9,229 nucleotides of DNA from an uncultured Actinomycetospora sp. (GCA_902805495.1 CADCTH010000439.1:1-9229); one strand, 5' to 3'. Shown: positions 1-6,653, counted from the first letter of the stretch. Numbers and translations are program-made. The notes: generated by a model not told the origin, from the sequence alone.

Positions 1-2
1 AC

Positions 3-2096
3 GACCCCGCCGAGCTCCTGCTCGGCGAGCTGGCGCGCGCCGCCGGCGTCGACCCCGAGATCGCCGAGGCCCTGCGCGTCCCGCGGCCGTCGGGGATGGA
101 CCTCGACCTCGCCGGCGCGCACCACTTCCTCGCCCACGTCGCCGCCGACCTCGACCGCGCCGGCGTCGGCGTCCTGCTGCCCGCCGGGTGGCGCGCCGGC
201 CCCGCCCGCCTCGGGCTCGCCGGCGCGGGTCACGCCGAGGGCCCCGAGGGCGTCGTCCAGAACGGCGCGCGCCTGCGCAAGGACGACCTCGTCGACTTCG
301 CCTGGCGACTGGTCGTCGACGGCGAGACGCTCTCCGACGACGAGATGGACGCCCTCGTGCGCGCCAAGGCGCCGCTGGTGCGCCTGCGCGGGCGCTGGGT
401 CGCCGTCGACCCCGAACGGCTGCGCGACGGCCTCGCGTTCCTCGCCGAACGCAGGGCGAGCGGGGACCGGCCGAACGTCGGCGACGTCCTGCACCTCGCC
501 ACCACCCACCCCGACGACGTGCCCGCGCCGCTGCCCGTGGAGTCGCTGCGCCTCGACGGCCCGCTGGGCGACCTCCTCGCCGGCGGCGCCGTCCTCGAGC
601 CCCTCGACACCCCGCCCGGCGTCCACGCCACACTGCGCCCCTACCAGCGGCGCGGGCTGTCGTGGCTCGCGTTCCTCGCCGGCCTCGGGCTCGGCGGCGT
701 GCTCGCGGACGACATGGGGCTGGGCAAGACGCTGCAGGTCCTGGCGCTGGAGGCCCACGAGCGCACCGAGGACCAGCCGGGCCCGACGCTCCTGGTCTGC
801 CCCACGTCCGTCGTCTCCACCTGGCGCCGCGAGGCCGAGCGCTTCGTCCCCGGCCTGCGCGTCGCGGTCCACCACGGCGCCGGACGCTCGGATCCCGGCG
901 AGGCCGCCGCCGACGCCGACCTCGTCGTCACCTCGTACGGCACGCTCGTGCGCGACAGCGACGCGCTGAGCCGGCTCGCCTGGCACCGCGTCGTGCTCGA
1001 CGAGGCCCAGATGGTCAAGAACAACCGCTCGCGGGGGGCCAAGGCCGTCCGCCGCCTCGACGCCGAGCAGCGCCTCGCGCTCACCGGCACACCCGTGGAG
1101 AACCGGCTCGCCGAGCTCTGGTCGATCATGGACGCGGTCAACCCGGGCCTGCTCGGCACCGCGTCCGCCTTCCGCGAGCGCTACGCCGTCCCCGTCGAGC
1201 GCCACGGCCGCACCGACGTCGCCGAGGACCTGCGCCGGCGCACCCGCCCCTTCCTGCTGCGCCGGCTCAAGACCGACCCGACCGTGGTCGACGACCTCCC
1301 CGAGAAGATCGAGACGGTCGAGCGCTGCGGGCTGACCACCGAGCAGGCCTCGCTGTACCGGGTCGTCGTCGACCAGGTGCTCGAGAAGATCGACGACGTG
1401 AAGCCGGGCATCGAGCGCCGCGGGCGGGTGCTCGCGGCGATGACCAAGCTCAAGCAGGTCTGCGACCACCCCGCCCTGCTGCTGCACGACGGGTCCCCGA
1501 TGGGCCGGCGCTCGGGCAAGATCGCGCGGCTCGAGGAGATCCTCGCCGAGGTCCTCGCGGCGGGGGACCGGGCGCTGCTGTTCACGCAGTTCGCGGCGTT
1601 CGGCGACATGCTCGCCCCGCACCTCGCCGCCCGCTTCGACACCGAGGTCGCGTGGCTGCACGGCGGGGTGTCCCGGCGCGCCCGCGACGCGATGGTCGAG
1701 CGGTTCCAGGGCGGTGACGGGCCCTCGCTGTTCCTGCTGTCCCTGCGCGCCGGCGGCACCGGGATCACGCTCACCGCCGCCCAGCACGTCGTGCACCTCG
1801 ACCGCTGGTGGAACCCCGCCGTCGAGGACCAGGCCACCGACCGCGCCTTCCGCATCGGGCAGAAGCGCACGGTCGGGGTCCGCAAGCTCGTCTGCGCGGG
1901 CACGCTGGAGGAGCGCATCGACGACCTGCTCGCCCGCAAGCGGGCGCTGGCCGACCTCGCGGTGCGCGACGGGGAGGACTGGCTGGGCGATCTGTCCACC
2001 GACGAGCTCGCGAAGGTCCTGAGCCTGGACGCGGAGACCGACGAGCCGGACGAGCCGGACGACGACCCGGGGGAGGAGGACGACGATGGTGCGTGA
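3..2096 (+). CDS. SNF2/HepA-family DEAD-like helicase, 5' end outside window
   Basis: This is an ATP-dependent SNF2-type DNA translocase of the bacterial HepA/RapA-like group. The reading frame is open from base 3, and the residues before the first ATG (base 96) already match the family's N-terminal accessory domain (ending PRPSGMDLD), so the gene starts upstream and ATG 96 is not the start. The window shows 697 residues; intact actinobacterial homologues are usually around 900 to 1,000. Counting from base 3, visible motifs are Walker A DDMGLGKT (lysine about 242), DEAQ Walker B (about 333–336), motif III LTGTP (about 360), and helicase lobe 2 motifs SLRAGGTGITLT (about 580), DRWWNP (about 600) and QATDRAFRIGQ (610–620). 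All key residues look intact. The C-terminus is a strongly acidic tail rich in D, E and P, whose codons also carry the next gene's ribosome binding site. It overlaps the SWIM gene by 11 bases. The substrate and cellular role are not known; nucleic-acid remodelling or repair is inferred. Confidence 0.93.
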   Translation, partial: DPAELLLGELARAAGVDPEIAEALRVPRPSGMDLDLAGAHHFLAHVAADLDRAGVGVLLPAGWRAGPARLGLAGAGHAEGPEGVVQNGARLRKDDLVDFAWRLVVDGETLSDDEMDALVRAKAPLVRLRGRWVAVDPERLRDGLAFLAERRASGDRPNVGDVLHLATTHPDDVPAPLPVESLRLDGPLGDLLAGGAVLEPLDTPPGVHATLRPYQRRGLSWLAFLAGLGLGGVLADDMGLGKTLQVLALEAHERTEDQPGPTLLVCPTSVVSTWRREAERFVPGLRVAVHHGAGRSDPGEAAADADLVVTSYGTLVRDSDALSRLAWHRVVLDEAQMVKNNRSRGAKAVRRLDAEQRLALTGTPVENRLAELWSIMDAVNPGLLGTASAFRERYAVPVERHGRTDVAEDLRRRTRPFLLRRLKTDPTVVDDLPEKIETVERCGLTTEQASLYRVVVDQVLEKIDDVKPGIERRGRVLAAMTKLKQVCDHPALLLHDGSPMGRRSGKIARLEEILAEVLAAGDRALLFTQFAAFGDMLAPHLAARFDTEVAWLHGGVSRRARDAMVERFQGGDGPSLFLLSLRAGGTGITLTAAQHVVHLDRWWNPAVEDQATDRAFRIGQKRTVGVRKLVCAGTLEERIDDLLARKRALADLAVRDGEDWLGDLSTDELAKVLSLDAETDEPDEPDDDPGEEDDDGA

Positions 2097-2919
2097 GACC
2101 CGCTCGGGTCCCCGCTTCTCCGAGCGCTTCGAGGAGTACGGGAAACGCAAGCCCGTCGAGGACGGCATCGTCGCCCGCAGCCGCCGGGGCGCCATCGGCG
2201 AGTCGTGGTGGTCGGGCCGCTTCCTCGCGGTGCTCACCGAGCTCGGTGTCGGCGGGCGCCTCGACCGCGGCAAGACCTACGCCCGCGCCGGGCAGGTCGT
2301 CGACCTCGCCATCGATCCCGGCGCGATCACCGCGACCGTCCAGGGCAGCCGCGACGAGCCCTACCGCGCCCGCCTCGGCCTGCGGCCCTTCGCCGACGAG
2401 GCCTGGGAGGCCGTGCTCGACGCGCTCGCCGCCGACTCCTGGTACGCCGCGGCGCTGCTGGCCGGGGAGGTGCCCGACGACCTCGAGGACGTCCTCGCGC
2501 GCGTCGGGCTCTCGCTGTTCCCGCAGGGTTCCGCCGAGCTGCCGATGGACTGCTCGTGCCCCGACTGGTCGGTGCCCTGCAAGCACCTGGCCGCCGTCGC
2601 CTACCTCGCCGCCGAGGAGTTCGACTCCGACCCGTTCGCGCTGCTGCGCTGGCGGGGCCGCGACCGGGCCACCCTGCTCGCCGCGCTGCGCGACCGCCGC
2701 GACGCCGGCGCGGGCACCCCCACGGCGCTCGAGGACCTGCTCGACCGCTTCCACCGGCCCGGCGTGCCCGTCCCCGCGGTGCCCGAGCGCCCCGCCCGCA
2801 CGGTGCCCCCGGCCGACGCGCTGCTCGACGAGCTGCCGGCCCTGACGGTCGGCGACGACGACGTGCGCGACGTCCTGCGCCCGCTCTACCGCCGTCTGGC
2901 CGAGGCGCCCGCGGAGTAG
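2086..2919 (+). CDS. SWIM zinc-finger protein, partner of the SNF2 helicase
   Basis: This 277-residue soluble protein carries a SWIM zinc finger with the pattern C-x-C-x6-C-x-H (C156, C158, C165, H167; DCSCPDWSVPCKH). SWIM fingers are predicted to bind DNA or protein, and in many actinobacteria and cyanobacteria a protein of this type is encoded next to a SNF2 helicase. The N-terminal 150 residues include a conserved-looking block with ESWWSGRFL (39–47) and a stretch resembling a small beta-rich domain. The C-terminal part after about 230 is rich in proline and charged residues and poorly conserved in appearance. The start ATG lies inside the helicase gene, preceded by GGAGG at 2075–2079 with a 6-base spacer, so the two are almost certainly co-translated. 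No signal peptide or membrane segment is seen. Working as an accessory subunit of the helicase is an inference from the arrangement. Confidence 0.9.
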   Translation: MVRETRSGPRFSERFEEYGKRKPVEDGIVARSRRGAIGESWWSGRFLAVLTELGVGGRLDRGKTYARAGQVVDLAIDPGAITATVQGSRDEPYRARLGLRPFADEAWEAVLDALAADSWYAAALLAGEVPDDLEDVLARVGLSLFPQGSAELPMDCSCPDWSVPCKHLAAVAYLAAEEFDSDPFALLRWRGRDRATLLAALRDRRDAGAGTPTALEDLLDRFHRPGVPVPAVPERPARTVPPADALLDELPALTVGDDDVRDVLRPLYRRLAEAPAE

Positions 2920-2922
2920 GTT
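2917..2922 (+). promoter_or_regulatory. Possible -10 element for a leaderless PIG-L transcript
   Basis: TAGGTT fits the actinobacterial -10 consensus TANNNT. It overlaps the TAG stop of the SWIM gene and is followed by exactly six bases before the GTG start of the deacetylase, the spacing expected if transcription began at the first base of the start codon. No convincing -35 hexamer is visible. A weak GGAG/GTAGG purine run is also present here, so ordinary read-through translation from the upstream operon is equally possible. Confidence 0.4.
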
Positions 2923-2928
2923 GGCCAC

Positions 2929-3663
2929 GTGGAGCCCGAGCAGCCCGACGCCACCGGCCCGCTGACGATCCTCATCGTGGTCGCGCACCCGGACGACATC
3001 GACTTCGGCAGCGGGGGCTCCGTCGCCACCTGGACCGGCGCGGGCCACCGCGTCGTCTACTGCCTCATCACCGACGGCGACGCGGGCGGCTTCGACGAGG
3101 AGATCACCCGCACCGACATGGCGTCCCTGCGCCGCGAGGAGCAGACCGCGGCCGCCGGGATCCTCGGGGTCGACGAGCTGCACTTCCTCGGCTGGCCCGA
3201 CGGCCGCCTCTACGTCACCCACGAGCTGCGCCGCGACATCGCCCGCGTGATCCGGATGGTGCAGCCCGACCGCGTCGTCACCCAGTCCCCGACGCGCAAC
3301 CTGCGCTCGATGTACGGCAGCCACCCCGACCACACCGCGGCCGGCGAGGCCACGATGTGCGCGGTCTACCCCGACGCCCGCAACCCGTTCGCGCACCCCG
3401 AGCTCCTCGCCGAGGAGGGCCTGGCGGCGCACACGGTCAGCGAGGTCTGGATCTCGCACATGGGCGAGGGCGCCGACCACTACGTCGACACCACCGACGC
3501 GTTCGACCGCAAGGTCGAGGCCCTGCTGGCCCACAAGAGCCAGACCGCGCACATGGACGACCTGCGCGGCCGCATGTGGGGCTGGGGCCGTTCGCAGGCC
3601 AAGGCGGCCGGCTTCGAGCCCGAGCGCACCGCCGAGGGCTACGTGGTGCTCGACACGAGGTGA
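2929..3663 (+). CDS. PIG-L / LmbE-family zinc-dependent deacetylase
   Basis: This 244-residue cytoplasmic protein belongs to the PIG-L/LmbE superfamily, whose members are mostly zinc-dependent N-acetylglucosaminyl deacetylases, including MshB and Mca of mycothiol metabolism. The N-terminal metal site AHPDD is at residues 19–23 (H20, D22, D23), and the second conserved motif HPDH is at 132–135, giving the third zinc-ligand histidine. The Rossmann-like opening strand TILIVVAHPDD and the following GSGGSVATW segment are typical. The first ten residues are a variable extension. The start is GTG, nine bases after the SWIM stop; a downstream start would remove the AHPDD strand. It lacks features that would let me call it MshB or Mca, so the substrate is unknown; N-acetyl sugar conjugates are the usual targets. 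Placement behind a helicase pair is probably positional rather than functional. Confidence 0.9.
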   Translation: MEPEQPDATGPLTILIVVAHPDDIDFGSGGSVATWTGAGHRVVYCLITDGDAGGFDEEITRTDMASLRREEQTAAAGILGVDELHFLGWPDGRLYVTHELRRDIARVIRMVQPDRVVTQSPTRNLRSMYGSHPDHTAAGEATMCAVYPDARNPFAHPELLAEEGLAAHTVSEVWISHMGEGADHYVDTTDAFDRKVEALLAHKSQTAHMDDLRGRMWGWGRSQAKAAGFEPERTAEGYVVLDTR

Positions 3664-3677
3664 GCGACGCGACGGCA

Positions 3678-3694
3678 CCGCCGGTTTGCGGCGG
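3678..3694 (+). terminator. Small GC hairpin after the deacetylase gene, possible terminator
   Basis: CCGCCG and CGGCGG form a perfect 6-base-pair stem around a 5-base loop (GTTTG), 14 bases after the stop codon. There is no T tract downstream, so it would be a weak or U-less terminator at best. In DNA this GC-rich such stems also arise by chance; position is the main support. Confidence 0.3.
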
Positions 3695-3855
3695 GTCGTC
3701 GAGCGCCCATCCTGGACGTGCACCGTGGGGACGACGCCGCCCCCGTCGACGCAGCTGCGGACGTCCCTGATCGGGGCGCCGCCCCCGCGCCGGTCGGATC
3801 GGCCGTCTTCCCCCTCCGGGCTGTCGTCCACCCACCGGCGTCGCTCCCCGGTCGT

Positions 3856-3861
3856 GAGGAG
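3856..3861 (+). promoter_or_regulatory. Ribosome binding site deciding the start of the 97-residue protein
   Basis: GAGGAG lies seven bases before ATG 3869. It is one of the clearest Shine-Dalgarno sequences in the window and argues against the longer in-frame reading that could begin at GTG 3725. Confidence 0.65.
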
Positions 3862-3868
3862 ACAGACG

Positions 3869-4162
3869 ATGAGCGACATCCGGTGGTTGGGCAACCGCGT
3901 GTCCGTCCAGGACATCGAGGGCACCGACCTGACGTACCTCGAGTGGCGACGGCCGTGGCACGGCTCGCTGCGCGGCTACCTGGTCGTCGGCGCGGACGAG
4001 CGCGCCCTCGTCGAGGCCGCCGTCGCGGACGCCGACGCGGGACGCCGCGAGCACCCACGCCTCGACGCCGCGGGACAGCCGACCGACCTCGAGGCCTACC
4101 TCGCCGACGTGCTCGGCCGCCGCCCGGGCAACCCGGCCGCGCCGGCCGACGCCACGCCGTAG
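3869..4162 (+). CDS. Small protein of unknown function, 97 residues
   Basis: I do not recognise this protein. It begins MSDIRWLGNRVSV, is soluble and somewhat acidic, and has no signal peptide, membrane segment or metal-binding motif. Its central part (DLTYLEWRRPWHGSLRGYLVVG) looks like a small mixed alpha/beta fold, followed by an alanine- and aspartate-rich helix and a proline/alanine-rich end. The ATG was chosen because a strong GAGGAG (3856–3861) sits seven bases upstream. The frame stays open further back, even past a GTG at 3725, but that extension translates to a proline-, serine- and arginine-rich stretch that does not look like a folded protein. It stands alone, 205 bases after the deacetylase, and its stop is 14 bases before the long palindrome, which may serve as its terminator. 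Whether it is real depends on homologues; the ribosome binding site and codon pattern favour it. Confidence 0.7.
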   Translation: MSDIRWLGNRVSVQDIEGTDLTYLEWRRPWHGSLRGYLVVGADERALVEAAVADADAGRREHPRLDAAGQPTDLEAYLADVLGRRPGNPAAPADATP

Positions 4163-4176
4163 AGCGCGGCCGACCC

Positions 4177-4254
4177 CCGACGAAGATCGCTGTCCCGGTG
4201 ACGAACACCCGCAGATCCGCGGATGTTCGTCACCGGGATCGCGATCACGGTCGG
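4177..4254. repeat. Long imperfect palindrome, REP/MITE-like element
   Basis: Two 36-base arms (4177–4212 and 4219–4254) are inverted copies around a 6-base centre (AGATCC). Thirty of 36 positions pair as Watson–Crick, one more (4192/4239) could pair as G·U in RNA, and five mismatch (4182–4184 with 4247–4249, 4191/4240, 4208/4223). The inner 15 pairs (4193–4207 with 4224–4238) are perfect and contain CCCGGTGACGAACA and its complement. It lies 14 bases after the stop of the 97-residue gene and ends at the first base of the methionine synthase-like remnant. No target-site duplication is visible. Its length far exceeds an ordinary terminator stem, and there is no T tract, so a dispersed palindromic repeat or a miniature mobile element is more likely. 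It could still end transcription from either side. Confidence 0.75.
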
Positions 4255-4493
4255 TGCAGGACGACAAGGTCCTGCTGCCCGGGGTCGTCGACACCCTGAC
4301 CAACATCGTCGAGCACCCCCGCCTGATCGCCCAGCGCCTCGAACGCTTCGCGGCCGTCGTGGGGCCCGACCGCGTCGTGGGGAGCACCGACTGCGGCTTC
4401 GGCACCTTCGTCGGCTTCGGGCGTGTGGGGGCGCAGGTCGCCGAGATGAAGCTGCGGGCGATGGCCGAGGGCGCCGCGCTGGTCCGCGCCTGA
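4254..4493 (+). pseudogene. 3' remnant of a cobalamin-independent methionine synthase-like gene
   Basis: The 79-residue reading matches the extreme C-terminus of the MetE C-terminal-domain family (cobalamin-independent methionine synthase II-like proteins, including epoxyalkane:coenzyme M transferase relatives). Recognisable segments are DDKVLLPGVVDTLTNIVEHP (residues 3–22), then the family's final zinc-ligand motif STDCGFGTF (Cys47), and a closing helix KLRAMAEGAALVRA. Members are normally about 350 to 400 residues, so roughly four fifths of the barrel, including the other zinc ligands and substrate sites, is missing. The homology begins at the right edge of the palindrome; translating the same frame further upstream gives nothing family-like. 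A GTG at 4254 could serve as a start but no ribosome binding site precedes it. What remains shows no stop or frameshift, so the truncation may be fairly recent. Catalytic function is not expected. Confidence 0.75.
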
Positions 4494-4523
4494 CCCGTCC
4501 GAGGCACGGCGCGGCGTCCAGGC

Positions 4524-4564
4524 GACACGCCGTGACACGCCATGGACACGCCGTGCGACACGCC
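4524..4564 (+). repeat. Four phased direct copies of GACACGCC upstream of uvrC
   Basis: The octamer GACACGCC occurs at 4524, 4534, 4545 and 4557, all in the same orientation, with start-to-start steps of 10, 11 and 12 bases. It fills much of the gap between the methionine synthase remnant and the uvrC promoter, ending about 25 bases before the putative -35. Near-helical phasing would suit an array of protein binding sites, but replication slippage of a short unit is the simpler alternative. Confidence 0.6.
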
Positions 4565-4588
4565 GATACCACCCATCCGGGTGCACGC

Positions 4589-4616
4589 CCGACAGCCGGA
4601 CGGACGCGCCTACGCT
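4589..4616 (+). promoter_or_regulatory. Putative uvrC promoter, near-leaderless
   Basis: The -10 candidate is TACGCT (4611–4616), matching TANNNT, with CCGACA (4589–4594) as a partial -35 at a 16-base spacing. The likely transcription start falls between A4623 and A4626, so the mRNA would have at most a few bases before ATG 4626. That agrees with the absence of any Shine-Dalgarno sequence before uvrC. No LexA-type SOS box was recognised nearby. Confidence 0.5.
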
Positions 4617-4625
4617 GGACGCACC

Positions 4626-6653
4626 ATGGCCGACCCGCAGACGTACCGACCCGCCCCCGGGAGCATCCCGGAGGCGCCCGGTGTGTACCGCTTCTCCGAC
4701 GAGAACGGGCGGGTCATCTACGTCGGCAAGGCCAAGAGCCTGCGCAGCCGGCTCAACTCGTACTTCGCGGATGTGGCGGGGCTGCACCCGCGCACGCGCC
4801 GGATGGTCACCACGGCGGCGGCCGTGCAGTGGACCGTCGTGGGCACCGAGGTCGAGGCCCTCCAGCTCGAGTACAACTGGATCAAGGAGTACGACCCGCG
4901 GTTCAACGTCCGCTACCGGGACGACAAGACCTACCCGGTGCTCGCGGTGACGCTGAACGAGGAGTACCCCCAGCTCCGGGTGTACCGCGGGCCGCGCAAG
5001 AAGGGCGTGCGGTACTTCGGGCCCTACGCCCACGCGTGGGCGATCCGCGAGACGGTCAAGCTGCTCACGCGGGTGTTCCCGGCGCGGGTGTGCTCCAGCG
5101 GGGTGTTCAAGCGCCACGGCCAGATCGGCCGGCCGTGCATGCTCGGCTACATCGACAAGTGCTCGGCGCCCTGCGTCGGGCGGGTCAGCGCCGAGGAGCA
5201 CCGGCAGATCGTGCTCGACTTCTGCGACTTCCTCGCCGGGCACACCGACCAGCTCATCGGCCGCATCGAGAAGGACATGCAGGTCGCGGCGGCCGAGATG
5301 GACTTCGAGCGCGCCGCCCGCCTGCGCGACGACGCGGGCGCGCTCAAGCGGGTGGTCGAGAAGCAGGCCGTCGTGCTCGGCGACGGCACCGACGCCGACG
5401 TGGTCGCGTTCGCCACCGACGAGCTCGAGGCCGCGGTCCAGGTGTTCCACGTCCGTGGCGGGCGGGTGCGCGGGCAGCGGGGCTGGGTCGTGGAGACCGA
5501 GGCCGACAGCGACGTCCCCGCCCTCGTCGAGCAGTTCCTGGCGCAGTTCTACGGCGAGCAGGCCGACCTGGCGGGCGCCGCCGACGACGCCGTGCAGCCG
5601 GTGCCGCGCGAGGTGCTCGTCCCGGCGCTGCCGCCCGACGCCCACGCGCTGTCCCAGTGGCTCTCGGACCTGCGCGGCTCGCGGGTCTCGCTGCGCGTCG
5701 CCCAGCGCGGCGACAAGCGCACGCTGGCCGAGACCGTCGAGCGCAACGCCGCCGAGGAGCTGACCCGCCACAAGCTCCGGCGCGCCGGCGACCTCACGGC
5801 CCGCAGCGCGGCGCTCGAGGAGCTCCAGGAGCAGCTGGGCCTGGACACGGCGCCCCTGCGCATCGAGTGCACCGACGTCTCGCACGTCCAGGGATCCGAC
5901 GTCGTCGCGAGCCTCGTGGTGTTCGAGGACGGGCTGGCGAAGAAGGCGGACTACCGGCGCTACGCGATCCGCGGCGGCGCGGAGGGCGGCGACGTCGCGG
6001 CGATCGCGGAGGTGGTGCGGCGCCGGTTCGCGCGCTACCTCAAGGAGACCGCGGAGGAGGCGCCCGACCACACGGACACGGCGTGCGCGGGGGAGACGAG
6101 CGACGGCGCGCCGGCCAGCGGCGAGGTTGGGCCCACCGACGGCCCGCTTGCCCAGGATCTTCTTCGGCCGGGCATCGACCCGCTGACCGGGCGCCCGCGC
6201 AAGTTCGCCTACCCGCCGAACCTGCTGGTGGTGGACGGCGGTGCGCCCCAGGTGGCCGCGGCCGCCGAGGTGCTGGGCGACCTCGGCGTCACCGAGGTCG
6301 CGGTGGTCGGGCTGGCCAAGCGCCTCGAGGAGGTCTGGCTGCCCGGCGAGGAGGACCCGGCGATCCTGCCCCGCAACTCCGAGGCGCTCTACCTGCTCCA
6401 GCGCGTGCGCGACGAGGCGCACCGCTTCGCGATCACCTACCACCGCCAGAAGCGCTCGACGCGGATGACCGCGTCGGCGCTGGACGGCGTGCCGGGACTG
6501 GGCGAGGCCCGGCGCGCCGCGCTGATCAAGCACTTCGGCTCCGTGAAGAAGCTGCGGGCGGCGTCGGTGGAGGACGTCATGGAGGTGCCCGGCGTCGGCC
6601 GGCGCACCGCGGAGGCGGTCCTGACCGCCCTGGAAGACGGGGGGACGTCATGA
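4626..6653 (+). CDS. uvrC: UvrC, excinuclease ABC endonuclease subunit
   Basis: UvrC makes the two incisions flanking a DNA lesion after UvrA/UvrB recognition in nucleotide excision repair. The 675-residue protein has all expected parts. The N-terminal GIY-YIG nuclease (3' incision) has GVY at 19–21, IYVG at 31–34 and Arg40. Four cysteines C156, C171, C179 and C183 match the iron–sulfur ligands described in E. coli UvrC, with a slightly longer first gap. The UVR motif that contacts UvrB is near 217–250 (MDFERAARLRDD). The RNase H-like nuclease (5' incision) carries D417, D537 in VVDGG and H606 in YHRQKR. Tandem helix-hairpin-helix motifs form the C-terminus (PGLGEARR, PGVGRRTAEA). A polar linker around 480–520 is longer than in E. 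coli, as in many actinobacteria. An ATG 84 bases upstream is in frame, but ATG 4626 fits the family N-terminus and the promoter. Its stop overlaps the rapZ start (ATGA). Confidence 0.97.
   Translation: MADPQTYRPAPGSIPEAPGVYRFSDENGRVIYVGKAKSLRSRLNSYFADVAGLHPRTRRMVTTAAAVQWTVVGTEVEALQLEYNWIKEYDPRFNVRYRDDKTYPVLAVTLNEEYPQLRVYRGPRKKGVRYFGPYAHAWAIRETVKLLTRVFPARVCSSGVFKRHGQIGRPCMLGYIDKCSAPCVGRVSAEEHRQIVLDFCDFLAGHTDQLIGRIEKDMQVAAAEMDFERAARLRDDAGALKRVVEKQAVVLGDGTDADVVAFATDELEAAVQVFHVRGGRVRGQRGWVVETEADSDVPALVEQFLAQFYGEQADLAGAADDAVQPVPREVLVPALPPDAHALSQWLSDLRGSRVSLRVAQRGDKRTLAETVERNAAEELTRHKLRRAGDLTARSAALEELQEQLGLDTAPLRIECTDVSHVQGSDVVASLVVFEDGLAKKADYRRYAIRGGAEGGDVAAIAEVVRRRFARYLKETAEEAPDHTDTACAGETSDGAPASGEVGPTDGPLAQDLLRPGIDPLTGRPRKFAYPPNLLVVDGGAPQVAAAAEVLGDLGVTEVAVVGLAKRLEEVWLPGEEDPAILPRNSEALYLLQRVRDEAHRFAITYHRQKRSTRMTASALDGVPGLGEARRAALIKHFGSVKKLRAASVEDVMEVPGVGRRTAEAVLTALEDGGTS

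Noticed and set aside
188..1717. Second + strand frame of 509 codons inside the helicase gene
   Set aside because: Arginine/proline-rich shadow of the helicase frame, which itself has intact SNF2 motifs.
2035..2085. Short direct repeat GACGAGCCG in the helicase tail
   Set aside because: Only two copies, encoding part of a low-complexity acidic tail; not a distinct element.
1771..3924. Minus-strand open reading frame of 717 codons across the helicase end, SWIM and deacetylase genes
   Set aside because: It is antisense to three genes with clear family motifs, and its translation is a valine-, arginine- and glycine-rich low-complexity string with no domain; such shadows are expected at this GC content.
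3718..4299. + strand frame from GTG 3718 through the 97-residue gene
   Set aside because: Its first 50 residues look fairly protein-like, but third-position GC is lower than in real genes here, and after 3870 it becomes an arginine-rich shadow of the 97-residue frame. There is no family match.
4484..4514. Inverted repeat CCGCGCC / GGCGCGG around the end of the methionine synthase remnant
   Set aside because: A 7-base stem with a 17-base loop and no T tract is expected by chance in this base composition.
4542..4625. N-terminal 28-residue extension of uvrC from ATG 4542
   Set aside because: It would run through the octamer repeats and the putative promoter, and its residues do not match the UvrC N-terminus, which fits ATG 4626.
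4245..6533. Minus-strand open reading frame of 762 codons opposite uvrC
   Set aside because: uvrC on the + strand has every catalytic motif; the antisense translation has biased composition and no recognisable fold.
4223..6649. Long + strand reading upstream of and in frame with rapZ, starting in the palindrome
   Set aside because: It runs out of frame through uvrC with an arginine/glycine/alanine-rich translation; the RapZ family N-terminus matches the ATG at 6650, which overlaps the uvrC stop.
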